This document shows positions 1 through 6,055 of a stretch of 6,225 bases of DNA, one piece after another; position 1 is the first letter of the stretch, and each line of letters starts with the position of its first letter. The DNA comes from [Eubacterium] saphenum (lineage in GTDB: Bacteria > Bacillota > Clostridia > Oscillospirales > Ruminococcaceae). The notes beneath the pieces are model-generated. The model was not told the origin of the DNA, ran no database searches, and saw nothing but the letters and a program-made list of their open reading frames with translations. The stretch is taken from positions 1 through 6,225 of the forward strand of contig SFLN01000109.1 in the NCBI GenBank assembly GCA_004554555.1, in the 5' to 3' direction. Made by a program: the position numbers and the translations under genes.

Positions 1-546
1 GAACTGGTCTATGAGGACGGCACCGTGCTGCGGGCACTGCTGGGGGCGCTGAAGCTGCAGGAGGAGCTGGCACAGACCGTGCTCCTCCGCACCGGTGAAG
101 AGGACTTCCACCACTTGCTGGACGACCCGCAGGACGTATCGAAAAACTACATCGACTTCGGCTTTTTGCAAACCAACGTGTCGGCGGTTGGGACAATGTT
201 CAAGCTGGTGGCGCCGGCGGACTTCGTGGCAAAAACGGCCTATCGCGTCTTTCCCGCCGGAGCGCTGCGGGCAGCTTTCTGCTATCGCGACGAGCTGGAG
301 CAGCGGGAGCGGCGGCTGGTGCTGTGCTTCGACGGCGGACGCTGGTGCACCGATGGGGAGGACGCCTGCGCAGACGTGACCGTCACGTGCCGGCAGGGCG
401 ATCTGGCGTCGCTGCTGATGGGTTCCTGCGAGCTGGCAGGTATGCTCCGGCTGGGCGCCGTGCAGGTCAGCGACGTAGCAAAGGCACAGGAGCTGTCCCG
501 GCTCCTCCACTATGACCAGAAGCCCTGGCTGAATTCGGATTATTGA
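1..546 (+). CDS. Eis-like GNAT acetyltransferase with SCP2-type domain, C-terminal part (5' partial)
   Basis: The reading frame is open from base 1 and ends at TGA 544-546, giving 181 residues; the start lies outside the window. The GTG at 25 is not a credible start because the frame and its sequence continue upstream. The C-terminal half resembles the sterol-carrier-protein-like domain that ends Eis-type N-acetyltransferases. It has a hydrophobic core stretch around residues 58-70 (TNVSAVGTMFKLV), alternating beta strands, a helix-forming QGDLASLLMGS segment with the following ELAGMLRLGAV, and the ending PWLNSDY, close to the PWLN-Y/F endings I know from this family. In mycobacterial Eis the C-terminal carboxylate takes part in catalysis, so the intact end fits a working enzyme. 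The GNAT fold that binds acetyl-CoA would be in the missing N-terminal part. The acyl acceptor cannot be told from this fragment. The gene is GC-rich and CTG-rich, like the neighbouring - strand fragment. A strong terminator follows within 5 bases. A stand-alone SCP2 protein is less likely. Confidence 0.72.
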   Translation, partial: ELVYEDGTVLRALLGALKLQEELAQTVLLRTGEEDFHHLLDDPQDVSKNYIDFGFLQTNVSAVGTMFKLVAPADFVAKTAYRVFPAGALRAAFCYRDELEQRERRLVLCFDGGRWCTDGEDACADVTVTCRQGDLASLLMGSCELAGMLRLGAVQVSDVAKAQELSRLLHYDQKPWLNSDY

Positions 547-550
547 ACAC

Positions 551-588
551 AAACACGATCCCCCGGTTTCACCGGGGGATCGTGTTTT
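551..588. terminator. Strong bidirectional intrinsic terminator
   Basis: Bases 551-567 and 571-587 form a perfect 17-bp inverted repeat (AAACACGATCCCCCGGT and its complement) around a TTC loop. The + strand reads into TTTT and the - strand into TTTGTGTTC. The repeat sits between two convergent genes: the acetyltransferase stops at 546, and the stop codon of the - strand PNPOx-like gene (587-589) overlaps the right edge of the stem. The hairpin can therefore end transcription from both sides. Confidence 0.9.
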
Positions 589-922
589 ATTCTCCCTTGC
601 AGCCGTGGGACTTTGGCTCGCGCTGCATCTCGTGCTCCTTGCCGGTGATGGTCTCGGGAACGATCTTGATGACCTGCGCCGTGCAGCGGGACATGGCCTC
701 GTCAAACCGCGCCATGCCCTTGGGATCAAAGGCGGTGCACAGCAGCAGCATGGCCTTGGTCTTTTCCCCCTCGTCCGTCACCACCTGAGCGCGCCCCTTG
801 AACATGGCGCTGCGGTAGGCAGTGGTAAACTCATTGGGAAGCAGTGTGGCGGCGGACACCGCCGTGACGCACACCGGCGCGCCGTCCTTGAGGATCTCCC
901 AGCGCTCACCCGCACCGGCACA
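587..922 (-). pseudogene. PNPOx-like (NimA-type) flavin-binding protein, C-terminal fragment truncated at its 5' end
   Basis: Read on the - strand, about 111 recognisable residues run from 922 down to TAA 589-587. They match the C-terminal two-thirds of pyridoxamine 5'-phosphate oxidase-like proteins, the FMN-binding split-barrel group often called NimA or nitroimidazole-resistance family. Visible features are CAGAGERWEILKDG (usually preceded by a YFH strand), the barrel strand PVCVTAVS, FTTAYRSAMFKGRAQVV, a helix beginning DEGEKTKAMLLL, and a terminal VIKIVPETITGKE strand. Complete members are about 150-160 residues, so roughly 45-50 N-terminal residues are missing. Upstream of base ~922 the frame stays open to 1171, but that stretch is antisense to a DUF1934 gene and bears no family resemblance. 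No credible start codon precedes the domain. Composition matches the left part of the window. I read it as cut by the junction at about 905-922, either in the genome (then a pseudogene) or only in the contig. Confidence 0.75.
905..922. other. Junction of two unrelated sequence blocks
   Basis: Two genes on opposite strands lose their N-termini at the same place. To the left is the PNPOx-like gene on the - strand; to the right is the DUF1934 gene on the + strand. The 18 bases can be read acceptably by both families: LTRTGT forward (DUF1934-like) and CAGAGE in reverse (PNPOx-like). This would suit a microhomology join or a false assembly overlap. Base composition and leucine codon choice change across this point. 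No insertion-sequence ends, target duplication or integrase is visible here. The exact breakpoint within the interval cannot be fixed by eye. Confidence 0.75.
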
Positions 923-1129
923 ACCTTTTCCAGCCTTATTTTCGAGAACAAAACCCGCCACTTCTGCCACTACGGCACGGAATTCGGCGACTGTATGGTT
1001 GGAATAACCACCGATGAGCTTAAACCCGAGCTTAACGAAAACGGCGGGAAAATTCATCTGAAATACACGATTGACGTGAACGGCGGGCTGATGACCGAAA
1101 ACGAAATTACCATAAACGTAAAAATGTAA
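905..1129 (+). pseudogene. DUF1934 (YwiB-like) protein, C-terminal fragment truncated at its 5' end
   Basis: The last 74 residues before TAA 1127-1129 match the C-terminal half of DUF1934 proteins, small predicted beta-barrels of about 140 residues with no firmly assigned function. Recognisable parts are the TRTG strand, IFENKTRHFCHYGTEFGD, the GITTDELKPELNENGGKI turn and the final strands KYTIDVNG and NEITINVK. About 65 N-terminal residues are missing. The frame runs open upstream to 605, but that part is antisense to the PNPOx-like gene and is not DUF1934 sequence. The argS start lies 14 bases downstream. The DUF1934-argS order is common in Firmicutes (ywiB-argS in Bacillus subtilis), which supports both the family call and the view that this end belongs with the right part of the window. 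No plausible internal start or ribosome binding site is seen, so as drawn the gene would not be expressed. Confidence 0.8.
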
Positions 1130-1136
1130 AGCGAGG
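1130..1136 (+). promoter_or_regulatory. Ribosome binding site of argS
   Basis: AGCGAGG lies 7 bases before the ATG at 1144, directly after the DUF1934 stop codon. It supports the 1144 start and tight coupling to the upstream gene. No T-box leader can fit here, because the sequence just upstream is coding. Confidence 0.7.
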
Positions 1137-1143
1137 TTTAAAT

Positions 1144-2934
1144 ATGTATTACAATGCGGTTGAAGAAGCAAAATCCGAGATTACCGAAATAATTATGAAG
1201 GCGTTGGGAGCGCTTGTTGCCGAGGGAAAAATCCCCGCGGAGCCGCTCCCTGCGTTTTCCGTGACCACGCCCGCGGACAACGCGCACGGCGATTTTTCCG
1301 CGAACGCCGCGCTGGTGTCCGCGAAGGCACTCAAGACAAATCCCCGCGCGCTCGGCGAGATGATTAAGGACGCAATCGAGCTCAAGGGCACGCTTTTTGG
1401 GAAAGTTGAGCTTGCAGGTCCCGGTTTCCTCAACTTTTTCCTCGGCGACAGCTGGTACGATGAGGTTGTAAGCGAAACGCTTTCGCTCGGCGCGGATTAC
1501 GGTAAAACCAATCTCGGCAACGGAAAGCGCGTTCTCGTGGAATTTGTTTCGGCAAATCCGACAGGTCCTATGCACATTGGAAACGCGCGCGGCGGCGCTA
1601 TCGGCGACTGCCTTGCCTCGCTTCTCGTAGAAGCGGGCTACAAGGCTGACCGTGAGTTCTATGTAAACGACGCGGGAAATCAGGTTGCCAAGTTCGGAAA
1701 ATCTCTTGATTTGCGCTATATGCAGCTTTGCTCGGACGCGGGACAAGCTCTGATGAACGAAATTCCCGATAACGAAGCGCTTTGCCGTGAAATTTTCGCG
1801 AGAACAGTTTCCGATACCGAGGAAAAGAAAGCCGACCAAAACGACCCGTTCTATATGCCCGACGACGTTTATCTCGGCGTTGATATCATCGAGCACGCGA
1901 AGAATTATTACGACAAATTCGGCGGGAAAGCGCTCTCCGAGAAGCCCGAGGACGAACGCAAGAAAGCGCTTGTCGAATACGCGCTCCCGATAAACGAGAA
2001 AATTCTTGAAACGGATTTGCTCAAATATCGCATAAAGTACGACAACTGGTTCAAGGAAAGCACGCTCCACAACAGCGGCGCAGTTTCCGAGGTTATCGAG
2101 CATCTCAAAAAGGGCGGGCACACCTACGAAAAGGACGGCGCGCTGTGGCTTCGAGCAACCGATTTCGGCGGTGAACAGGACTTTGTTCTTGTCCGCTCAA
2201 ACGGCTTCCCTACTTACATTGTCCCCGATATCGCTTACCACTACAACAAGCTCGTCACCAGAAACTACGACAAGGCAATCGATGTTCTCGGCGCAGACCA
2301 CCACGGCTACGTCAAGAGAATGAGAATTTGTCTGCAAGCGATGGGCATTGACGAAAAGCGCCTTGACGTGGTTATCTGCCAGATGGTTATGCTGGTGAGC
2401 GACGGCAAGCCGATTAAGCTCTCGAAGCGCTCGGGCAAAGCGATTACGCTGGCAACTCTCCTCGACGAAGTGCCGATTGACAACGCGCGTTTCTTCTTCA
2501 ACCTCCGCGACGCGAACACTCACCTTGATTTCGACCTCGACCTTGCCGTTGAGGAAAGCTCCAAAAACCCTGTTTTCTACGTTCAGTACGCTCACGCGAG
2601 AATTTGCCGCGTTCTCGAAAAACAAGCCGAGGACGGCGCAAAATATAACGGCGAGCCGCTCGTTTTCTCCGCAGATGAGGAAAAAGCGCTTGTCCGCAAA
2701 ATTGCCGAATATCCCGAGCTGATAAACGAGGCGGCAAAGGAATACTCTCCGTTTAAACTCACAAAATATGTTTACGAGCTTGCTCAGATTTTCCACAAGT
2801 TCTACGACAGCTGCGGCATAAAGGACGCGGAAAACGACGTCAAGCTGTCAAGACTTGCGCTTTGCGAAGCGACAAAGACCGTTATCAAGAACGTTCTCAC
2901 GCTGCTCAAAATCGACGCGCCCGAGAAAATGTAA
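1144..2934 (+). CDS. argS: Arginyl-tRNA synthetase
   Basis: This cytoplasmic class I synthetase joins arginine to tRNA-Arg using ATP. The 596-residue length is normal for a full bacterial ArgRS, and ATG 1144 has a well-placed AGCGAGG site. The N-terminal tRNA-recognition domain occupies about residues 1-110 and ends with VELAGPGFLNFFL. The catalytic Rossmann domain carries SANPTGPMHIGN, with the HIGH-type motif at 144-147, then YVNDAGNQ at 173-180, PDIAYH at 361-366 and GADHHGY at 383-389. The KMSKS-type loop is KLSKR at 425-429. A helical DALR anticodon-binding domain runs from about NPVFYVQYAHAR (475) to the family-typical ending LLKIDAPEKM. No key motif is missing. It sits after a DUF1934 fragment and 25 bases before the YfhO-family gene, on the same strand, so cotranscription with the genes downstream is likely. 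Of the three codons TTA, CTA and TCA, only TCA occurs, at codons 352 and 569. Confidence 0.98.
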   Translation: MYYNAVEEAKSEITEIIMKALGALVAEGKIPAEPLPAFSVTTPADNAHGDFSANAALVSAKALKTNPRALGEMIKDAIELKGTLFGKVELAGPGFLNFFLGDSWYDEVVSETLSLGADYGKTNLGNGKRVLVEFVSANPTGPMHIGNARGGAIGDCLASLLVEAGYKADREFYVNDAGNQVAKFGKSLDLRYMQLCSDAGQALMNEIPDNEALCREIFARTVSDTEEKKADQNDPFYMPDDVYLGVDIIEHAKNYYDKFGGKALSEKPEDERKKALVEYALPINEKILETDLLKYRIKYDNWFKESTLHNSGAVSEVIEHLKKGGHTYEKDGALWLRATDFGGEQDFVLVRSNGFPTYIVPDIAYHYNKLVTRNYDKAIDVLGADHHGYVKRMRICLQAMGIDEKRLDVVICQMVMLVSDGKPIKLSKRSGKAITLATLLDEVPIDNARFFFNLRDANTHLDFDLDLAVEESSKNPVFYVQYAHARICRVLEKQAEDGAKYNGEPLVFSADEEKALVRKIAEYPELINEAAKEYSPFKLTKYVYELAQIFHKFYDSCGIKDAENDVKLSRLALCEATKTVIKNVLTLLKIDAPEKM

Positions 2935-2946
2935 ACATTTCTAAAT

Positions 2947-2952
2947 GGAGAG
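2947..2952 (+). promoter_or_regulatory. Ribosome binding site of the yfhO-like gene
   Basis: GGAGAG lies 7 bases before ATG 2960, within the 25-base gap after argS. It supports this start, which also places a lysine-rich cytoplasmic leader before the first membrane segment. No promoter or terminator is visible in the gap. Confidence 0.75.
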
Positions 2953-2959
2953 AAACTAA

Positions 2960-5500
2960 ATGTATAAATCCGAAAAAAAGTTTTACCAAAAGTCTTTTCT
3001 TTACGCTTTGATAATGGCTGCGGTGTTGTTTTTGCCGTTTGTTATCATCGACGGCGGCTACTTCATTTTCTACGGCGACTATAACGCTCAGCAAATTCCC
3101 TTTTTCAAGCACTGCGTTGAGGCGGTCCACAACGGCACTCTCGGCTGGGACTGGGGAACCGACCTCGGCGCGAATTTTGTCGGAAGCTACTCCTACTACA
3201 CCCTCGGAAGCCCGTTCTTTTGGTTTATGACGCTGTTTCCCGCAGACTTCGCACCGTACCTTATGGCGCCGCTGCTCTGCGTAAAATTTGCGCTGATTTC
3301 GCTTTTCGCGTTCACCTATATCAGAAGATTTGTCACAAAACCGCAGTCGGCGCTTATCGGCGGCTTGCTTTTCGCGTTTTCAAGCTTCAATTTGTACAAC
3401 GTTTTCTTCCAGTTCCAGGACGCGTTTATGTATTTCCCGCTGCTTTTGGTTGGACTGGAGGAATTTGTCGTTAACAAGCGCAAAGGTCTTTTCGCGCTTA
3501 CTGTTGCGATAAACTGCCTTGCGAACTATTTCTTCTTCATCGGAGAATGTGTGTTCCTGGTGATTTATTTCATCATCAGATGCGCTATGGACAAGCGTTT
3601 CCGCGTGAAAATCGGGGAGTTTTTCCTGCTTGCCGCGGAAAGCGTTATCGGCGTGCTTATCGCGGGAATTTTGTTTGTTCCGTCGATTTATCAAGTGCTC
3701 GATGTGCCGCGCTCCACGAACATTCTCAAAAACTGGAATTTCCTCTTCTTCTCCAACGAACAGCGCTACGGGCTGCTTATCGAAAGTATGTTCTTCCCGC
3801 CCGAGGTTTCCGCGCGCAACAATATGTTCACTGAAGCAAACGCGAAATGGTCGAGTGTTGCGCTTTATCTGCCGCTGTTTTCGATGGCGGGAGTTATCGC
3901 GTTCATCAAAGGCGCGAAAAAGCACTGGGCGAAGGTTTTGCTCGGAGTTTGCCTGCTGATGTCGTTTGTGCCCGGACTTAACGCCGCGTTTACCCTCTTC
4001 AACGACAACTACTACACGCGCTGGTTCTATATGCCCGAGCTTATCTGCTGTCTGGCAACCGCATACGCTCTCGAACGCGAGGACTTCGATATCAATTTCG
4101 GCAACAAGGTCTGCGCGGGAGTTGTCGGAGTTATGTCGGTGCTTGCGCTGCTTGCGCCGTTCACCACTAAGGTCAAGAACACCGAGGGCAAGGAAACCGA
4201 GGTTATCGTGCCGAGATTTCTCGCGAAAATGGACGCGACGGTTTACGTTCAGATTTTCATCGCAGTCGCTTCGATGATTTGCCTGTTTTTCGTCATCAGA
4301 ACACGAAAAACCAGTTCCAAGAAGTTCTTTGTAAATACAGTCACTGCGTCGGTTATCGCAGCTTCGATGGTTCTCGGGTACTATTTTATCGGTATTGGAA
4401 GGCTTATCGGTCCCGAAATCGGGCGGTTTAATCAGATTGTCTCGGCTGAATTTGAAATCGATGACCCAGATTTTTACCGCATTGAGGGTGTGAACGAAAC
4501 CAACAATTTCAATATGTTCTGCGGCAGCAGCTCCCTCAAGAGCTTTACCAGCATTATCCCCGGCTCGACCTTTGACCTGTACGACACGCTCGGAATAAAG
4601 CGCTCGGTTAACTCCGCGCCCGAGTATTCCTACTACGCGTTCCGCGCGTTTTCAAGGGTAAAATACCTGATGATTCCGCGCGATATGAACAGCACAAAGC
4701 GCACCGACGCTATCGAGGATTTGGAGATTTATGAGTACTTCGATACCCAGGGAGAGTATGATATCTACAAGACCGATTACGCGCTGCCGATGGGCTTTGC
4801 TTACGACACCTATTTCCCGATTGACTCGGTTAAGGGCGCAACCTACGCGGACAAGCTGATGGTGCGCTCGGTGTTCCTCACCGATGAGCAAATCGAGAAG
4901 TACGGCGATATCTTGACCAAGGACAAAACCGATTTCGTTTACTCCAAAAATCAGTTCCTGCTTGACGCCAAGAATAAAATCAAGAACGGCGTTATCCAGT
5001 TCAGCGTAACCAAGGAAGGCTTTACCGCAAAGACGCGCTACGACAGCGAAAAGCTTGTTTGCTTCAGCGTGCCGTACTGCAAGGGCTGGAGCGCGGAAAT
5101 CAACGGCGTGCCCGCCGAGGTTGACAAAATCAACGGCGGTCTTTGCGGAATTCGCGTTCCCGAGGGACTTTGCGAAATCACCTTCACTTACAGAACGCCC
5201 GGGCTTACCGTCGGCATTATCTGCACAATCGCGGGAATTTTGCTCTTTGCGGTTTATATGGTTATCGTAAAGTTTATCAAGCGCGAAAAGCCCCTGCCCT
5301 ACGCTCACCTTTACGACCAAAACCAGCTTGACGGCGTGAAGGCGCACAAGTCCTATATCGACGCGGTTACAAGTCGGTTTTCCGAAAATGAACAGCCGAA
5401 AAAGGCTTTCCGGCTGCAAAATAATGAAACCGAGGTTCGGGAAAATCCGGCTGAAACCGCAGTTCCCGATGATAAACAAAACGGTGAAAATAACGAATAA
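2960..5500 (+). CDS. yfhO: YfhO-family polytopic membrane protein (predicted GT-C type glycosyltransferase)
   Basis: The 846-residue protein matches the bacterial YfhO family in length and layout. A positively charged N-terminus (MYKSEKKFYQK) leads into membrane segment 1 at about 13-31. The first outer loop carries GDYNAQQIPF (39-48) and WDWGTDLGANFVGSYSYY, both typical of the family. About a dozen further hydrophobic segments follow at roughly 98-119, 130-150, 155-170, 178-206, 220-242, 298-316, 323-340, 355-370, 384-401, 427-446 and 457-477. An outer domain of about 270 residues follows, ending in the family signature VPYCKGWSAEINGVPAEVDK and INGGLCGIRVPEG. A last membrane segment (749-772) precedes a charged cytoplasmic tail of about 74 residues. 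B. subtilis YfhO is implicated in sugar decoration of lipoteichoic acid with the lipid-linked sugar synthase CsbB. A similar cell-envelope role here is inference; no CsbB-like partner lies in the window. The acidic residue in the first outer loop (D40) is where GT-C enzymes usually hold a catalytic Asp; that assignment is inferred. Confidence 0.9.
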   Translation: MYKSEKKFYQKSFLYALIMAAVLFLPFVIIDGGYFIFYGDYNAQQIPFFKHCVEAVHNGTLGWDWGTDLGANFVGSYSYYTLGSPFFWFMTLFPADFAPYLMAPLLCVKFALISLFAFTYIRRFVTKPQSALIGGLLFAFSSFNLYNVFFQFQDAFMYFPLLLVGLEEFVVNKRKGLFALTVAINCLANYFFFIGECVFLVIYFIIRCAMDKRFRVKIGEFFLLAAESVIGVLIAGILFVPSIYQVLDVPRSTNILKNWNFLFFSNEQRYGLLIESMFFPPEVSARNNMFTEANAKWSSVALYLPLFSMAGVIAFIKGAKKHWAKVLLGVCLLMSFVPGLNAAFTLFNDNYYTRWFYMPELICCLATAYALEREDFDINFGNKVCAGVVGVMSVLALLAPFTTKVKNTEGKETEVIVPRFLAKMDATVYVQIFIAVASMICLFFVIRTRKTSSKKFFVNTVTASVIAASMVLGYYFIGIGRLIGPEIGRFNQIVSAEFEIDDPDFYRIEGVNETNNFNMFCGSSSLKSFTSIIPGSTFDLYDTLGIKRSVNSAPEYSYYAFRAFSRVKYLMIPRDMNSTKRTDAIEDLEIYEYFDTQGEYDIYKTDYALPMGFAYDTYFPIDSVKGATYADKLMVRSVFLTDEQIEKYGDILTKDKTDFVYSKNQFLLDAKNKIKNGVIQFSVTKEGFTAKTRYDSEKLVCFSVPYCKGWSAEINGVPAEVDKINGGLCGIRVPEGLCEITFTYRTPGLTVGIICTIAGILLFAVYMVIVKFIKREKPLPYAHLYDQNQLDGVKAHKSYIDAVTSRFSENEQPKKAFRLQNNETEVRENPAETAVPDDKQNGENNE

Positions 5501-5501
5501 C

Positions 5502-5507
5502 GAGGTG
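5502..5507 (+). promoter_or_regulatory. Ribosome binding site of the nudF-like gene
   Basis: GAGGTG lies 5 bases before ATG 5513, in the 12-base gap after the yfhO-like stop at 5498-5500. The tight spacing fits translation from one operon message and supports the 5513 start. Confidence 0.7.
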
Positions 5508-5512
5508 TTTTT

Positions 5513-6055
5513 ATGCGTCTTGAGGAAAAAACTATCAGCAGCGAGCAGATTTACGACGGAAAGGTTGTCAAGCTCTTCGTCGATAAAGCCGAGGTTGAAA
5601 ACGGCGATATCGTAACGCGCGAGGTGATAAAGCACCCCGGCGGGGTTTGCGTTGTGCCGCTCGACGAGGACGAAAACGTGATTTTCGTGCGGCAGTTTCG
5701 CTACCCTCACCAAAGGGTTTTCCTTGAAATTCCCGCGGGAAAGCTGGAGGTTGGCGAAAATCACCGTGAGTGCGGGCTGCGTGAGCTGAAAGAGGAAACA
5801 GGCTGCGTCTGCGACAGCTTCGAGTACCTCGGAAATCTTGTCCCCACGCCCGCCTACGACAGCGAAATTATTCATATGTACCTCGCGCGCGGGCTTCATT
5901 CGGGTGAACAAAAGCTCGATGAGGACGAGTTCCTCGAAACAGAAAAAATACCGCTTAAAAAAGCGGCTGAAATGATATTGAAAAACGAAATCGCGGACGC
6001 GAAAACTCAAATCGCGATTTTAAAAACGGTTTGTCTGCTTCATCACTGCATATAA
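5513..6055 (+). CDS. nudF: Nudix hydrolase, NudF-type ADP-ribose pyrophosphatase
   Basis: This is predicted to hydrolyse ADP-ribose to AMP and ribose 5-phosphate in the cytoplasm, as NudF enzymes do; other nucleotide-sugar substrates are possible. The 180 residues are full length. The start LEEKTISSEQIYDGKVVKL and the segment REVIKHPGGV resemble B. subtilis NudF. The Nudix box spans G76 to C98 and fits GX5EX7REUXEEXGU: G76, E82, R90, E91, E94, E95 and G97 are all present, with cysteine at the last hydrophobic position. Before the box lies RQFRYPHQRVFLEIPAGKL, the ADP-ribose-pyrophosphatase form of the strand and loop. After it, PTPAYDSEIIHMYLA and LDEDEFLE are typical of this subgroup. The C-terminal helix IADAKTQIAIL is also shared. 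The gene is last in the argS-yfhO run and its final 13 bases overlap the end of the convergent spoVG. It contains one TTA codon (Leu170), very near its end. Confidence 0.92.
   Translation: MRLEEKTISSEQIYDGKVVKLFVDKAEVENGDIVTREVIKHPGGVCVVPLDEDENVIFVRQFRYPHQRVFLEIPAGKLEVGENHRECGLRELKEETGCVCDSFEYLGNLVPTPAYDSEIIHMYLARGLHSGEQKLDEDEFLETEKIPLKKAAEMILKNEIADAKTQIAILKTVCLLHHCI
5943..5966 (-). terminator. Candidate intrinsic terminator for spoVG, inside the nudF-like gene
   Basis: Read on the - strand, CCGCTT-TTTT-AAGCGG (5966 to 5951) forms a 6-bp stem with a 4-base loop. After two bases it is followed by six T residues (5948-5943). It begins 76 bases past the spoVG stop, within the coding sequence of the convergent Nudix gene. 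The stem is short and the A-rich codons (Lys-Lys, Glu-Lys) could produce it by chance, so this is only a candidate. No better terminator for either gene was seen in the last 170 bases. Confidence 0.35.

Noticed and set aside
25..27. GTG as the start of the acetyltransferase gene
   Set aside because: The frame is open from base 1, no ribosome binding site precedes it, and the family has a GNAT domain further upstream, so the gene is simply cut by the window edge.
890..940. Insertion-sequence or phage attachment site at the junction
   Set aside because: No inverted repeats, target duplication, integrase or tRNA end is visible around it.
605..1129. A single + strand protein of 174 residues ending in DUF1934
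   Set aside because: The first ~100 residues are antisense of the PNPOx-like gene; only 905-1129 resembles DUF1934.
587..1171. A single - strand protein of 194 residues starting at 1171
   Set aside because: The first ~83 residues are antisense of DUF1934 and only the rest is PNPOx-like; the fused frame arises by chance across the junction and has no supporting domain logic.
1138..2121. Long - strand open frame of about 327 codons opposite argS
   Set aside because: It is codon-aligned antisense of argS, which has all its catalytic motifs; same codon-bias artefact.
4652..6010. Long - strand open frame of about 450 codons opposite yfhO and nudF
   Set aside because: It is aligned codon for codon with two well-recognised + strand genes and is explained by lack of TTA, CTA and TCA codons; its translation resembles no family I know.
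6009..6020. Palindrome AAATCGCGATTT as an operator
   Set aside because: It lies inside the nudF-like coding sequence near its end, is a single copy, and is made of ordinary codons for this gene.
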